This document shows positions 26,304 through 36,058 of a stretch of 64,000 nt of DNA, one piece after another. This DNA comes from Nisaea acidiphila (GTDB lineage Bacteria; Pseudomonadota; Alphaproteobacteria; Thalassobaculales; Thalassobaculaceae): assembly GCF_024662015.1 (NCBI RefSeq), contig NZ_CP102480.1:2452501-2516500 (forward strand), read 5' to 3'. The translations under genes and the position numbers were made by a program. The notes under the pieces were generated by a model. The model worked only from the letters and a program-made list of their open reading frames with translations. It made no database searches and had not been told where the DNA came from. Position 1 is the first letter of the stretch; each line of letters opens with the position of its first letter.

Positions 26304-27125
26304 ATGACCGCGCAATCCGCACAGATCAGGCGGGAGTTCGAGCATTGCGTTTCGCTGGTCCGCAGCGGGAATTACGCCGAGGCGCAGCCGCTTCTGGAGC
26401 GCACCGATTTTCTTGAAAGGTTCCCTCTTGCCAAGAGGATCCGCGAATTTGTCCGGTTCAGGCTGGCAGGGACCTCACTCGCAACGGTAACCCATCTGGG
26501 CGAGACCGCGACCTTCCGTGTCAGCGACCGCAATCTGGGCATGGACATCTTTCATGCCGCCGGCGAGTTCTTCGAGATCGAGGAGCTGGAATATTGCCGC
26601 CAGCGGGTAAGCCCCGGTGGCGTCATCGTCGATGTCGGTGCGAATGTCGGGAATCACTCAGTCTTTTTCGGGCGGTTCCTCAAGCCGTCGCGCCTGATCC
26701 CGGTCGAGCCGAACTCCGAGGCCCTGCCGTTCCTGATGGAGAATCTCACGCTCAACGATATTGATACCGACGAGCGTGGTTTTGGCATCGCGCTCGGCAG
26801 GGCGAGTGGTCAGGGCGGGATCACGAGCGACAAGGGCGATTTAGTGGAAAGCCGCATGGCTTCCGGCACGGGCATTCCCGTCGTCGCGCTCGACACGCTG
26901 GTCGAGGGACCCGTCCATTTCCTGAAGATCGATGTGGAGGGAATGGAGTTCGAGGTCCTGCGTGGCGCACAGCAGATCATCGCCCGCTCCCGGCCCCATA
27001 TCCTGATCGAGGTTGCGGATGCGAAAGCGGACGCTTTGAAGCAGGCGTGCGCCGACCTCAACTACCGGATCGACAGGGAGTTCGAGGGATACAGGTACAG
27101 GAACTATTTCTTGAGCCCGGTTTGA
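26304..27125 (+). CDS. FkbM family methyltransferase
   Basis: The 273-residue protein has a FkbM-type SAM domain. Motif I VDVGANVGNHS is at 109-119, and VEPNSEALPFLMENL and LKIDVEGMEFEVLRGA follow. An N-terminal helical region (about 1-60) precedes it. FkbM proteins O-methylate secondary metabolites, sugars or lipids; many occur next to glycan genes. No clear partner is adjacent, so the substrate is unknown. The codons look less GC-biased than in the neighbouring enzyme genes. Confidence 0.85.
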   Translation: MTAQSAQIRREFEHCVSLVRSGNYAEAQPLLERTDFLERFPLAKRIREFVRFRLAGTSLATVTHLGETATFRVSDRNLGMDIFHAAGEFFEIEELEYCRQRVSPGGVIVDVGANVGNHSVFFGRFLKPSRLIPVEPNSEALPFLMENLTLNDIDTDERGFGIALGRASGQGGITSDKGDLVESRMASGTGIPVVALDTLVEGPVHFLKIDVEGMEFEVLRGAQQIIARSRPHILIEVADAKADALKQACADLNYRIDREFEGYRYRNYFLSPV

Positions 27126-27171
27126 TGCATACGGCTATCGGAAATCCAACGCGATCCGTAACCTGAACCGA

Positions 27172-27498
27172 ATGAAAACGACGCTCAGTCTTCTCACCCT
27201 CGTTCTGCCGGCGGCCATCGTCGTCTTTGCCTACGCTGCTTGCCTTTGGCGTGAGGTCCGGGTCTACAAACTGAGGAAAAGATTCAACCGGTTCCACGAG
27301 AAGCATGGTGGAACGATCGGGTTGTTCTCGCTCTACTTCTCCCTGAAGCCCCGGGTGAGCAACGAGAACGCGCGCAAATACGGTCTTCTACTCGCTCAAT
27401 ATCGCGTCTGGTCGATCATCCTTTTCGGCGCCTCTCTTATCATCGCAATGATTGTTGCGGTCGGAGGCCCGTTGCTGCTGCAGAAGCTTTTCGGCTGA
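27172..27498 (+). CDS. Small two-helix membrane protein, unknown
   Basis: The 108-residue protein has two hydrophobic segments (about 8-28 and 80-104) flanking a basic, aromatic loop (LRKRFNRFHEKHG). I do not recognise the family. It lies 46 nt after the FkbM gene and may be co-transcribed. It ends two bases before the stop of the convergent enolase-superfamily gene. Confidence 0.5.
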   Translation: MKTTLSLLTLVLPAAIVVFAYAACLWREVRVYKLRKRFNRFHEKHGGTIGLFSLYFSLKPRVSNENARKYGLLLAQYRVWSIILFGASLIIAMIVAVGGPLLLQKLFG

Positions 27499-27500
27499 GA

Positions 27501-28718
27501 TCATCCGCCCGCGAAGGGCTCCCCCGCAACCTCGAACGGCTCCTGGCTCATTTGCAGATGTAGCTGGTCGCCTTCGTAGGGATGCGCCAGCGCGACCTCC
27601 TCGTTTAGCTCGACCCCGAGGCCGGGCGTCTTCGGCGGAATGACGTAACCCTCCTCCCAGCGCATCGGAGTTTTGAGGATGTCTGCGTGGAAATCGTCCC
27701 ATTTGCGGATGCTTTCCAGCACCAGGAAGTTCGGGATCGAGGCGGCGAGCTGGACGTTGGCGGCGCCGACCACCGGGCCGCAATAGAGATGCGGCGCGAC
27801 CTGGGCGTAGAAGGCTTCCGCCATGCCGGCGATCTTCTTGCCTTCGAGCAGGCCGCCGACCCTTCCCATATTCATCTGCAGGATTGAGGCGGCGCCGGTC
27901 TCCAGGACGCGGCGGAATTCCCATTTCGTTGTCAGCCGCTCTCCGGTCGCGACCGGGATCGACGTGGCCGCGGCCACCTTCGCCATCTCCTCCGGCATGT
28001 CCGGCGGGGTGGGTTCCTCGAACCAGAGTGGGTCGTAGGGCTCCAGGCGCCGGGCGAGGCGCCTGGCGCCGGCGGCGGTGAATTGGCCGTGGGTGCCGAA
28101 GAGCAGGTCCGCCTTGCCGCCGACCGCCTCCCTTATCAGCCGGCAGAAGGCTTCCGAACGGTCGAGGATCTCCATGTCCGGCTGATGCCCGCCGAAGGCG
28201 GTATAGGGGCCGGCGGGATCGAACTTCAGGGCGGTGAAGCCCTCGGCGACGCAGGCGGCGGCCGCCTCCGCGCTTTTCTCCGGGCTGTTGTAGAAGGTCG
28301 CCGGATCGTCCTCCGGGCGGGGATAGAGATAGGTATAGGTGCGCAGGCGCTCGTTCACCATGCCGCCGAGCAGTTCGTAGACCGGCTTGTCCGCCGCCTT
28401 GCCGATAATGTCCCAGCAGGCCATTTCCAGCCCGCTGACGACGCCCATCATCGAGGGGTCGGGGCGCTGGGTGAAGCCGGAGCCGTGGGCGCGGCGCCAG
28501 AAGCGCTCGATATGATGCGGGTCGTTTCCTTCGAGATAGCGCGCGAAGACGTCCTCGACCATCGCCGCGACGACCTTGGGCCCGAAGCTGGCGGCATAGA
28601 CCTCGCCGACGCCCTCGATGCCGCAGGCGGTACGCAGTTTCAGGAAGAGGAAATAGCGCCCGCCGAAGCCCGGCGGCGGGTTGCCGACGATGAAGGTCTT
28701 CAGGCTTTCGAGCTTCAT
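27501..28718 (-). CDS. Enolase-superfamily dehydratase/racemase (mandelate racemase/galactonate dehydratase-like)
   Basis: The 405-residue protein has the enolase-superfamily capping domain (about 1-125) and barrel. Likely active-site segments are LKFDP (Lys165), LFGTHGQF (207-213), WFEEPTPP (232-239), VATGERL (256-262) and PHLYCGPV (309-316). In characterised galactonate dehydratases the first metal ligand is an Asp two residues before the His; here Gly208 occupies that place, so the metal site may differ. It probably acts on a sugar acid. The start at ATG 28718 precedes the usual MKLESLKTF strand. Confidence 0.8.
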   Translation of the reverse strand: MKLESLKTFIVGNPPPGFGGRYFLFLKLRTACGIEGVGEVYAASFGPKVVAAMVEDVFARYLEGNDPHHIERFWRRAHGSGFTQRPDPSMMGVVSGLEMACWDIIGKAADKPVYELLGGMVNERLRTYTYLYPRPEDDPATFYNSPEKSAEAAAACVAEGFTALKFDPAGPYTAFGGHQPDMEILDRSEAFCRLIREAVGGKADLLFGTHGQFTAAGARRLARRLEPYDPLWFEEPTPPDMPEEMAKVAAATSIPVATGERLTTKWEFRRVLETGAASILQMNMGRVGGLLEGKKIAGMAEAFYAQVAPHLYCGPVVGAANVQLAASIPNFLVLESIRKWDDFHADILKTPMRWEEGYVIPPKTPGLGVELNEEVALAHPYEGDQLHLQMSQEPFEVAGEPFAGG

Positions 28719-29056
28719 GGGAGGTCTCCGGAACGCGCTTTCGGCAAGAGTGAATCCCGCAATCGGGTTGCGGGTCGGAAGCCTAGCGACCACATGGCCT
28801 GATGCTAAGGCAAAAGCGACAGATCGCGGTGCTCCCTTGTCCGGAACGGACGAGCGCGGACTCGAACCGCCCGGAACCCGGCGGGAATGCTTGACTCGCA
28901 GGCGCGGCGCCCATATGTTCCGGCGCTCTCGGCAAAAACCAGTCTGCTGAGACCTTCACGGGTTCCGTCCGTCCTCGAGTGTTCGAGCACGGGCGCGCAA
29001 CTGCTTTGGGCCTTCGACCGACTGGCAAACCGGGATGAATTGGAGTTAACGGACGC
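28719..29056. promoter_or_regulatory. Divergent intergenic region upstream of ffh
   Basis: This 338-nt gap separates the divergent enolase-superfamily gene and ffh. It contains a clear candidate ffh promoter at 28891-28919. The remainder shows no gene; a short GGACTCGAACC stretch resembles a tRNA T-arm but no cloverleaf can be drawn. Confidence 0.5.
28891..28919 (+). promoter_or_regulatory. Candidate sigma-70 promoter for the ffh-rpsP-rimM-trmD run
   Basis: TTGACT at 28891-28896, a 17-nt spacer, and TATGTT at 28914-28919 give a good housekeeping promoter. It would leave a leader of about 130 nt before the ffh ATG. Confidence 0.6.
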
Positions 29057-30505
29057 ATGTTCGACAGTTTGCAGAACCGGCTCGGCGACGTTTTCGATCG
29101 CCTGAAGAAACGCGGCGCGCTGAAAGAAGCCGACGTGACGGCTGCGCTGCGCGAAGTGCGCGTGGCCCTGCTTGAGGCCGATGTCGCGCTGCCGGTGGTG
29201 AAGGACTTCATCGACAAGGTGCGCGAGCGCGCGGTCGGCCAGGAAGTCATCAAGTCCGTCTCCCCCGGCCAGCAGGTGATCAAGATCGTCCACGACAATC
29301 TCGTGGAGATGCTCGGCACCGAGGCAGGCACGATCAATCTCAACGCCGTTCCGCCGGTACCGATCCTGATGGTCGGCCTGCAGGGCGGCGGTAAGACCAC
29401 CAGCACAGCCAAGCTCGCCAAGCGGCTGAAGGAAAAGGACCGCAAGAAGGTCCTGATGGCCTCGCTCGACATCTACCGTCCGGCGGCGCGCGAACAGCTC
29501 CGCGTGCTGGGCGAGCAGATCGAGGTCGCGACCCTGCCGATCGCGGAGAACGAGACTCCCGTTTCGATCGCGAAACGGGCGATGGCCGCGGGCAAGCTGC
29601 AGGGCTACGACGTGGTCATGCTGGATACCGCCGGCCGGCTCTCCATCGACGAGTCGATGATGGACGAGGTGATCCAGGTCCGCGACGCGGTGAACCCGGT
29701 CGAGACCATCCTCGTCGCCGACGCGATGACCGGCCAGGACGCCGTCACCACGGCGCGCAATTTCCACGAGCGGGTCGGGCTGACCGGCATCGTGCTGACC
29801 CGGATGGACGGCGATGCGCGCGGCGGCGCGGCGCTCTCCATGCGCGCGGTCACCGGGGTGCCGATCAAAGGCGTCGGCGTCGGCGAGCGGGCCGACGCGC
29901 TGGAGGATTTCCACCCGGAACGGGTCGCCGGCCGGATCCTCGGCATGGGCGACGTGGTCAGCCTGGTCGAGAAGGCCGCGGAGACCATCGAGATCGAGGA
30001 AGCCGAGCGCATCGCCAAGAAGATGCAGAAAGGCGCCTTCGACCTCGAGGACATGCTCTCCCAGCTCCGGCAGGTGAAGAAGATGGGCGGCCTCGGCGGC
30101 GTCATGTCGATGCTCCCGGGCATCGGCAAGCTGCAGAAGCAGATGGCGAACGCCAATGTCGACGAGAACGTCATAAAGAAGCAGGAAGCGATCATCCTCT
30201 CCATGACCAAGACGGAGCGGAAGAACGTGAAGCTTATGAATGCCTCGCGCCGCCGCCGCATCGCGGCCGGTTCGGGCACCAGCGTTCAGGAGGTCAACAA
30301 GCTCCTGAAGCAGCACCAGGACATGACCCGGGTCATGAAACAGATGGGCAAGATGGGCGGCATGAAAGGCCTCGGGGCCCTGCTCGGCGGTGGTGGAGGC
30401 GGCGGTATGCCGGCACCCGGCCAGCTCCCGCCCGGCCTCTCTGGCAAAGGCATGCCGAAGCTTCCGGGAGGCATGCTGCCGCCCGGTTTCCCCGGTAAGA
30501 AGTAA
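29057..30505 (+). CDS. ffh: Signal recognition particle protein Ffh
   Basis: The 482-residue GTPase binds 4.5S RNA and signal sequences on the ribosome and delivers them to FtsY. The N domain is followed by the G domain with GLQGGGKTTSTAKLA (G1), DTAGRLSIDE (G3) and TRMDGDARGG (G4). The methionine-rich M domain (about 330-430) includes the RNA-binding SRRRRIAAGSGTSVQEVN segment. The C-terminus ends in a Gly/Met/Pro-rich tail. It heads the ffh-rpsP-rimM-trmD-rplS cluster typical of proteobacteria. Confidence 0.97.
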   Translation: MFDSLQNRLGDVFDRLKKRGALKEADVTAALREVRVALLEADVALPVVKDFIDKVRERAVGQEVIKSVSPGQQVIKIVHDNLVEMLGTEAGTINLNAVPPVPILMVGLQGGGKTTSTAKLAKRLKEKDRKKVLMASLDIYRPAAREQLRVLGEQIEVATLPIAENETPVSIAKRAMAAGKLQGYDVVMLDTAGRLSIDESMMDEVIQVRDAVNPVETILVADAMTGQDAVTTARNFHERVGLTGIVLTRMDGDARGGAALSMRAVTGVPIKGVGVGERADALEDFHPERVAGRILGMGDVVSLVEKAAETIEIEEAERIAKKMQKGAFDLEDMLSQLRQVKKMGGLGGVMSMLPGIGKLQKQMANANVDENVIKKQEAIILSMTKTERKNVKLMNASRRRRIAAGSGTSVQEVNKLLKQHQDMTRVMKQMGKMGGMKGLGALLGGGGGGGMPAPGQLPPGLSGKGMPKLPGGMLPPGFPGKK

Positions 30506-30553
30506 TCGAATTCAAGCGAACAGCACTGAGTTTACTGGAAAGGAAGAAACCAC

Positions 30554-31033
30554 ATGGCACTTCGCATTCGTCTGTCGCGCGGCGGCGCCAAGAAGCGTCC
30601 GTTCTACCGCATCGTCGTCGCCGAGGGCACGTCCCCGCGGGACGGCCGCTTCATCGAGAAGCTCGGCACCTACAACCCGATGCTGCCGAAGGATCACGCC
30701 GATCGCCTCGTGATCAACGCCGAGCGCATCAAGCACTGGGTCTCCGTCGGCGCGACCCCGACCGACCGCGTCCACAAGATGCTCGCCGCCATCGAGCTGA
30801 TGGACAAGTTCGAGTATCGCGACCAGCCGAAGAAGTCCGCCCCGGGCCGCAAGCGCCAGGAGCGTGAAGAGGAAGAGGCCGCGAAGGCCGCCGAGGCTGC
30901 CGAAGCCGCCGCCGCCGAGGAAGCTGCCGCTGCCGAAGCTGCCGCTGCCGAAGCCGAAGCCCCGGCCGAAGAGGCTCCGGCCGAGGAAGCCGCTGCCGAG
31001 GCTCCGGCCGAGGAAGAAAAGTCCGAGGGCTAA
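30554..31033 (+). CDS. rpsP: 30S ribosomal protein S16 with long Ala/Glu-rich tail
   Basis: The first 80 residues are the conserved S16 domain ([34 protein letters not shown]). A tail of about 75 residues follows, made almost only of Ala, Glu and Pro in short imperfect repeats (AEEAP, AAEAP). S16 is about 80-90 residues in E. coli; longer acidic tails are common in alphaproteobacteria. It sits 48 nt behind ffh and 6 nt before rimM. Confidence 0.97.
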   Translation: MALRIRLSRGGAKKRPFYRIVVAEGTSPRDGRFIEKLGTYNPMLPKDHADRLVINAERIKHWVSVGATPTDRVHKMLAAIELMDKFEYRDQPKKSAPGRKRQEREEEEAAKAAEAAEAAAAEEAAAAEAAAAEAEAPAEEAPAEEAAAEAPAEEEKSEG

Positions 31034-31039
31034 GCACCA

Positions 31040-31585
31040 ATGGCCGAGCCGGTCACTCTCGGTGTCATTGTCGGCGTGCATGGCGTGCGCGGCCTGGTCC
31101 GGGTGAAAAGTTTCACCGAGGATCCGGACGATATCGCCGCCTACGGCCCGCTGAAGGATGACGCCGGAAAGAGCTACAAGCTCGAGGTGACCGGCCGGGC
31201 GAAGGGCGTGCTTCTTGTGCGCATCGCCGGTGTCGGCGACCGGAACGCGGCGGAGGCCCTGAAGGGCACCGAGCTGCTGATCGACCGGGACCGGCTGCCG
31301 GAGGCGGACGAGGACGAGTTCTACCATGCGGACCTGATCGGTCTTCAGGCGGATCAGGTCGCGGGCGGGACGCTTGGTACGGTGGCCGCAGTGCAGAATT
31401 TCGGTGCCGGCGATCTCCTGGAGATCCGCCTGCCGGACAGCCGCAAGACCGTGCTGGTGCCGTTCGACGAAAGCACGGTGCCGGAGATCGATCTCGAAGG
31501 CGGACGGCTTCTGGTCGATCCGCCGGCGGGGCTGCTGGACGAGGCGTCGGACGAGGACCGCAAGGCCGAAGCGGACCATGGCTGA
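31040..31585 (+). CDS. rimM: Ribosome maturation factor RimM
   Basis: The 181-residue protein assists assembly of the 30S head around S19. The N-terminal RimM domain starts with [21 protein letters not shown], and the C-terminal PRC-barrel includes [12 protein letters not shown] and [15 protein letters not shown]. It follows rpsP by 6 nt and overlaps the trmD start by 8 nt. Confidence 0.96.
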   Translation: MAEPVTLGVIVGVHGVRGLVRVKSFTEDPDDIAAYGPLKDDAGKSYKLEVTGRAKGVLLVRIAGVGDRNAAEALKGTELLIDRDRLPEADEDEFYHADLIGLQADQVAGGTLGTVAAVQNFGAGDLLEIRLPDSRKTVLVPFDESTVPEIDLEGGRLLVDPPAGLLDEASDEDRKAEADHG

Positions 31586-32288
31586 CACGCCCGCTCCCTG
31601 GCAGGCGACCGTGCTGAGCCTGTTCCCGGAAATGTTTCCGGGGCCGCTCGGGCATTCGATCGCCGAAAAGGCCCGTCAGAGCGGTCTCTGGTCCCTGAAA
31701 ACGCTGGACATCAGGGACTTTGCGAGCGATAAGCACCGCTCCGTGGACGACACCCCCTTCGGGGGCGGTTCCGGAATGGTGATGCGGCCCGATGTGGTCG
31801 ACGCGGCTCTGGCCAGCGTCGAGGACGTTCCGGGCCGCAGAATTTATTTGAGCCCGCGCGGCGTCCGGTTCGACCAGGCGATGGCGCGGGAACTCGCGGA
31901 CGGCCCCGGCGTGGTGCTGCTCTGCGGGCGGTACGAGGGACTGGACCAGCGGGTGATCGACGCCCGCGGCCTTGAGGAGGTCAGTCTCGGGGATTTCGTG
32001 CTTTCGGGCGGCGAGATCCCGGCCCTGGCGCTGCTGGATGCCTGCATCCGTCTGCTGCCGGGCGTGCTCGGTACGGCGGCGACGCTGGACGAGGAGAGTT
32101 TCGAGGAGGGGCTGCTGGAGTATCCCCTCTTCACGCAGCCTCGGGAGTGGAACGGAATGTCCGTCCCCGAGGTGCTGCTGAGCGGCCACCACGCGAAGAT
32201 CGCGGAATGGCGGCGGGAGCAGGCGGAAGAGATCACGCGCGAGCGGCGCCCGGACCTCTGGGAACGCTATCGCGGATCGAAAGAGTGA
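31578..32288 (+). CDS. trmD: tRNA (guanine-37-N1)-methyltransferase TrmD
   Basis: The 236-residue SPOUT enzyme methylates G37 next to the anticodon to prevent frameshifting. The trefoil-knot motifs [13 protein letters not shown] and [14 protein letters not shown] are present, as are the [14 protein letters not shown] start and the [13 protein letters not shown] loop. It starts at ATG 31578 inside the end of rimM (8-nt overlap). Confidence 0.97.
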   Translation: MADTPAPWQATVLSLFPEMFPGPLGHSIAEKARQSGLWSLKTLDIRDFASDKHRSVDDTPFGGGSGMVMRPDVVDAALASVEDVPGRRIYLSPRGVRFDQAMARELADGPGVVLLCGRYEGLDQRVIDARGLEEVSLGDFVLSGGEIPALALLDACIRLLPGVLGTAATLDEESFEEGLLEYPLFTQPREWNGMSVPEVLLSGHHAKIAEWRREQAEEITRERRPDLWERYRGSKE

Positions 32289-32453
32289 GCGGAGCGGACG
32301 GCGCGCCTGTCCAGCCTTCGTTTTTGACATGCGGCATGCCGCTCCTCTGCGGCCCGGTGGTCGGGCAGGTCAAGAGCTGCATGTGTTTCGAGCGCCGGTA
32401 TTCACCGGGCCCTGGTTGGTCCGGTCGCCACCGGCATGAACTGGAGAAGAAGA
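32289..32453 (+). promoter_or_regulatory. rplS leader region
   Basis: This 165-nt gap between trmD and rplS is longer than other gaps in the cluster. It contains the perfect palindrome GCGGCATGCCGC (32332-32343) and a hairpin ACCGGGCC-N6-GGTCCGGT with one G-U pair near 32406-32427. A TTGACA at 32325 lacks a matching -10. An autoregulatory L19 leader is possible but unproven. Confidence 0.35.
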
Positions 32454-32864
32454 ATGAACATCGTACAACAGCTCGAAAAAGAGCAGCTTGATAAGCTCGT
32501 TGCCGAGCGCCCGGTTCCGGAATTCGGCCCGGGCGACACCGTGAAGGTCAATGTCCGCGTCGTCGAAGGCACGCGCGAGCGTGTGCAGGCCTATGAAGGC
32601 GTCTGCATCGCGCGCAAGAATGACGGCCTGAACTCCTCCTTCACCGTGCGCAAGATTTCCTACGGCGAAGGCGTCGAGCGTGTGTTCCCGCTCTACTCGC
32701 CGCGTCTCGACAGTATCGAGGTTACCCGCCGCGGTAAGGTCCGCCGCGCGAAGCTCTACTATCTGCGCGGCCGTCGCGGCAAAGCGGCGCGTATCGCCGA
32801 GAAGACCATGCGCGCCAAGCCGAGCGCTGCCGCTGCTCCGGAAGCTCCGGCGACCGAAGCGTAA
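32454..32864 (+). CDS. rplS: 50S ribosomal protein L19
   Basis: The 136-residue protein contains the full L19 domain ([52 protein letters not shown]) at the 30S-50S interface. An Ala/Pro-rich tail of about 15 residues follows. The start is ATG 32454 with GGAGAAGA upstream; an in-frame ATG six codons earlier is less likely. A strong terminator follows. Confidence 0.97.
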   Translation: MNIVQQLEKEQLDKLVAERPVPEFGPGDTVKVNVRVVEGTRERVQAYEGVCIARKNDGLNSSFTVRKISYGEGVERVFPLYSPRLDSIEVTRRGKVRRAKLYYLRGRRGKAARIAEKTMRAKPSAAAAPEAPATEA

Positions 32865-32890
32865 GCTTCCAAGGCATGAGATTTTATGGA

Positions 32891-32918
32891 ACGGGAGCGC
32901 TCCGGCGCTCCCGTTTTT
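32891..32918 (+). terminator. Rho-independent terminator after rplS
   Basis: Perfectly paired arms ACGGGAGCGC and GCGCTCCCGT around a short loop are followed directly by a T-run. It closes the ribosomal-protein operon and faces the 3' end of the convergent TSUP gene. Confidence 0.92.
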
Positions 32919-32925
32919 CTTTGCC

Positions 32926-33684
32926 CTAGCCGAACAGCGTGCCGCCGCCGATCACGGCGAGCAGGATATAGGCGATCCGCCGGAAGGTGCGCTCGCTCGC
33001 TTTGTAGAACAGCTTTCCCCCGAACCAGATTCCGCCGACATAGCACGGCGCGATGAGCGCGCCGAGCAGCATGCGCTCCGGGGTCAGCACGCCGAACCAG
33101 AAATAGCTCGCCACCACGAAGACGAAGCCGATCTGGAAGAAGGCGGTGATGTTGGCGCGCACCGCTGCGGGCGCGTAGGGACCCGATAGCAGGTAGAAGA
33201 TGATCGGCGGACCGCCGAGCCCGGTCGAGCCGTTGAGAAATCCGGCTACGCTGCCGACCGCGACATCAACGCCGAGCCGGCGCGGGACATTATGCCGGTA
33301 GCCGCTTGCCAGCAGTGCCACCAATGCCAGCACGATCACCGAGATCGCCTGCCTCAGGACTTCCTGATCGATGCTGACGAGGATCCAGGTCCCGAGCGGC
33401 AGCGCCGCAATGCCGCCGAGCGCCATCGGTGCCGCCTGTTTCCAGTCCGCTTCCCGCCGCGACATGCGCAGGAGCTGGATCTGCGCCGGCATTTCCATCG
33501 TCGTCAGGGTCGCGAGCGCGGTCTGCGGGCCGAAAAGCAAGCTCAGCAGCGGGATCGAGATCATCGCCGCACCGAAGCCGGAGAAACCGCGCACCAGTCC
33601 GGCGAGTCCGACCGCTCCCGCGGCTAAAGTGAGGTTCAAGAGACCAAATCCTTCCAAAGTGGAAGCAATAGAGCTCAGATCCAT
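32926..33684 (-). CDS. TSUP-family (TauE/SafE) membrane permease
   Basis: The 252-residue protein is mostly membrane-embedded with about seven to eight hydrophobic segments. The duplicated TSUP signatures are GFSGFGAAMISIPLL near 34-48 and GFLNGSTGLGGPPIIFYLL near 147-165. Family members export or import sulfite, sulfonates or similar C1-C3 anions. The substrate here is unknown; no sulfonate gene is adjacent. It diverges from leuC with a 203-nt gap holding both promoters. Confidence 0.88.
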   Translation of the reverse strand: MDLSSIASTLEGFGLLNLTLAAGAVGLAGLVRGFSGFGAAMISIPLLSLLFGPQTALATLTTMEMPAQIQLLRMSRREADWKQAAPMALGGIAALPLGTWILVSIDQEVLRQAISVIVLALVALLASGYRHNVPRRLGVDVAVGSVAGFLNGSTGLGGPPIIFYLLSGPYAPAAVRANITAFFQIGFVFVVASYFWFGVLTPERMLLGALIAPCYVGGIWFGGKLFYKASERTFRRIAYILLAVIGGGTLFG

Positions 33685-33887
33685 TCGAATTTGGCCTTTA
33701 TCGGTTCATAAATTTCGGAAAAGCCCGTTTTCCCCGCAAGATTCAGCTTTTTTCCGCAGGATCGAGTCGCTATGCTCCGGGCCCGTCCGAGGACGAGAGA
33801 TATGTCGCGCCATAAACAAGAAGAGCGCTCGCCCGATTTTCCGGCCGAACGCCAACGGCGCTCAAGATGAGAGGAAGCATAGCAGCG

Positions 33888-35297
33888 ATGTCAAAGCCGC
33901 GTACGCTGTTCGATAAGATCTGGCAGGACCATCTGGTTGACGTTCAGGACGACGGAACGTGCCTTATCTATATCGACCGCCACCTGGTGCACGAAGTCAC
34001 CAGCCCGCAGGCCTTCGAGGGACTCCGGAATGCCGGCCGCAAGGTGCGCCGCCCGGAATTCACGCTCGCAGTCGCCGATCACAACGTGCCGACGAAGGAT
34101 CTCGACAAGGGGATCGCCGACGAGGACTCCCGGATCCAGGTCGCGACGCTTGAGCAGAATGTCTCCGATTTCGGCGTGCCCTATTTCGATATGAAGGACA
34201 ACCGGCGCGGCATCGTGCACATCATCGGTCCGGAGCAGGGTTTCACCCTGCCGGGCACGACGATCGTCTGCGGCGACAGCCACACCTCGACCCACGGCGC
34301 CTTCGGCGCACTCGCCTTCGGCATCGGCACCTCGGAGGTCGAGCATGTGCTCGCCACCCAGACCCTGGTGCAGAAGCCGGCCAAGAACATGCGGATCACG
34401 GTCAAGGGAGAGCTGCCCAAGGGCGTGAACTCCAAGGATATCGTGCTCGCCATCATCGGTAAGATCGGCACGGCCGGCGGCACCGGCCATGTGATCGAGT
34501 TCGCGGGCGAGGCCGTCCGCGGGCTTTCCATGGAAGCGCGGATGACGATCTGCAACATGTCGATCGAGGCGGGCGCCCGCGCCGGCCTGATTGCGCCGGA
34601 CGAAACTACCTTCGAATATCTGAAGGGTCGTCCCTTCGCCCCGAAGGCCGGTGCCTGGGAGCAGGCCGTCGCCTACTGGAAGACGCTGCCGTCCGACGAA
34701 GGCGCGGTCTACGACACCGAGGTCGAACTGAACGCGGCCGATATCGTGCCGCAGGTGACCTGGGGCACGAACCCGGAAGAGGTCGTTCCGATCACCGCGA
34801 ACATTCCGGATCCGGAACAGATGTCCGATCCGGTCCGCAAGGCGAAGATCGCCCGCTCGCTCGAATATATGGGCCTCACCGCCGGCACGCCGATCAACGA
34901 GGTCAAGATCGACAAGATCTTCATCGGCTCCTGCACCAACGGGCGCCTCGAGGACCTGCGGATCGCCGCCGGCGTTCTCAAGGGCCGCAAACTGGCCGAC
35001 GGGGTACAGGCAATCATCGTCCCGGGCTCCGGCCTGGTGAAGGAGAAGGCCGAGGAAGAAGGTCTGGACAAGGTCTTCATCGAGGCCGGCTGCGAATGGC
35101 GCGAGCCGGGCTGCTCCATGTGCTTGGCGATGAATGCAGACCGGCTGGAGCCGGGCGAGCGTTGCGCCTCGACCTCGAACCGGAACTTCGAAGGCCGGCA
35201 GGGTCGCGGCGGGCGAACCCATCTGGTGAGCCCGGCAATGGCGGCAGCGGCCGCCGTGGCCGGTCACCTGACCGATGTCCGCGATCTGCTGAACTAA
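33888..35297 (+). CDS. leuC: 3-isopropylmalate dehydratase large subunit
   Basis: The 469-residue aconitase-family subunit isomerises 2- to 3-isopropylmalate in leucine synthesis together with LeuD. The 4Fe-4S ligands are visible in FIGSCTNGR and [12 protein letters not shown] 33888 starts eight codons into the open frame, directly before [11 protein letters not shown], the typical N-terminus. It is followed by leuD after 15 nt. Confidence 0.97.
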   Translation: MSKPRTLFDKIWQDHLVDVQDDGTCLIYIDRHLVHEVTSPQAFEGLRNAGRKVRRPEFTLAVADHNVPTKDLDKGIADEDSRIQVATLEQNVSDFGVPYFDMKDNRRGIVHIIGPEQGFTLPGTTIVCGDSHTSTHGAFGALAFGIGTSEVEHVLATQTLVQKPAKNMRITVKGELPKGVNSKDIVLAIIGKIGTAGGTGHVIEFAGEAVRGLSMEARMTICNMSIEAGARAGLIAPDETTFEYLKGRPFAPKAGAWEQAVAYWKTLPSDEGAVYDTEVELNAADIVPQVTWGTNPEEVVPITANIPDPEQMSDPVRKAKIARSLEYMGLTAGTPINEVKIDKIFIGSCTNGRLEDLRIAAGVLKGRKLADGVQAIIVPGSGLVKEKAEEEGLDKVFIEAGCEWREPGCSMCLAMNADRLEPGERCASTSNRNFEGRQGRGGRTHLVSPAMAAAAAVAGHLTDVRDLLN

Positions 35298-35312
35298 GGG
35301 AGGAGAGAGAAA

Positions 35313-35930
35313 ATGGATAAATTCACCAAGCTCTCCGGTGTCGCCGCGCCGATGAACATCATCAATGTCGACACCGACATGATCATTCCGAAGAACTATC
35401 TGAAGACGATCAAGCGGTCGGGCCTCGGCAAGCACGCTTTCGCCGAGATGCGCTATAACGACGACGGCAGCGAGAACCCGGATTTCGTGCTGAACAAGCC
35501 GGCCTACCGCAAGGCGCAGGTGATCGTCGCAGGCGACAATTTCGGCTGCGGTTCCTCGCGCGAGCACGCGCCCTGGGCGCTGCTCGATTTCGGCATCCGC
35601 TGCGTGATCTCGACCAGCTTCGCCGACATCTTCTTCAACAACTGCTTCAAGAACGGGATCCTGCCGATCAAGGTGACCCAGGAGCAGCTGGACGAGCTGA
35701 TGGACGATGCCGAGAAAGGCGCGAATGCCGTGCTTGAGATCGACCTGCAAAACCAGCAGATCGGCCGCCCGAACGGCGAGAAGATCGCGTTCGAGGTCGA
35801 CGAGTTCCGCAAGCACTGCCTGCTGAACGGCCTCGACGATATCGGGCTGACCATGGAAAAGGGCAGCGCGATCGACACGTTCGAGGACAAGGAGAAGACC
35901 GAGCGCCCTTGGCTCGCGGCCGCCTCCTGA
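35313..35930 (+). CDS. leuD: 3-isopropylmalate dehydratase small subunit
   Basis: The 205-residue swivelling-domain partner of LeuC has the substrate loop [17 protein letters not shown] and [14 protein letters not shown] near the N-terminus. It is preceded by GGGAGGAG. A 128-nt gap with a CCGGCGC...GCGCCGG stem-loop separates it from leuB. Confidence 0.97.
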   Translation: MDKFTKLSGVAAPMNIINVDTDMIIPKNYLKTIKRSGLGKHAFAEMRYNDDGSENPDFVLNKPAYRKAQVIVAGDNFGCGSSREHAPWALLDFGIRCVISTSFADIFFNNCFKNGILPIKVTQEQLDELMDDAEKGANAVLEIDLQNQQIGRPNGEKIAFEVDEFRKHCLLNGLDDIGLTMEKGSAIDTFEDKEKTERPWLAAAS

Positions 35931-36058
35931 CGGAATTATCGACGGCTTACGGAACCAATCCGGCGCTCGGGGCTTTCCCAAGGGCGCCGGGCTCTCTATA
36001 AGAAGCACGCAATATCCGGCCCGCACGAAGGCCGGTCTCATTAGGGTAAGCGGAATTC

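Noticed and set aside
28850-28885. GGACTCGAACC resembling a minus-strand tRNA T-arm
   Set aside because: No acceptor, D or anticodon stems can be placed within 80 nt on either side, so it is not a tRNA gene or a clear remnant.
32325-32353. TTGACA upstream of rplS as a promoter
   Set aside because: The position 17 nt downstream reads CTGCGG, with no -10-like sequence.
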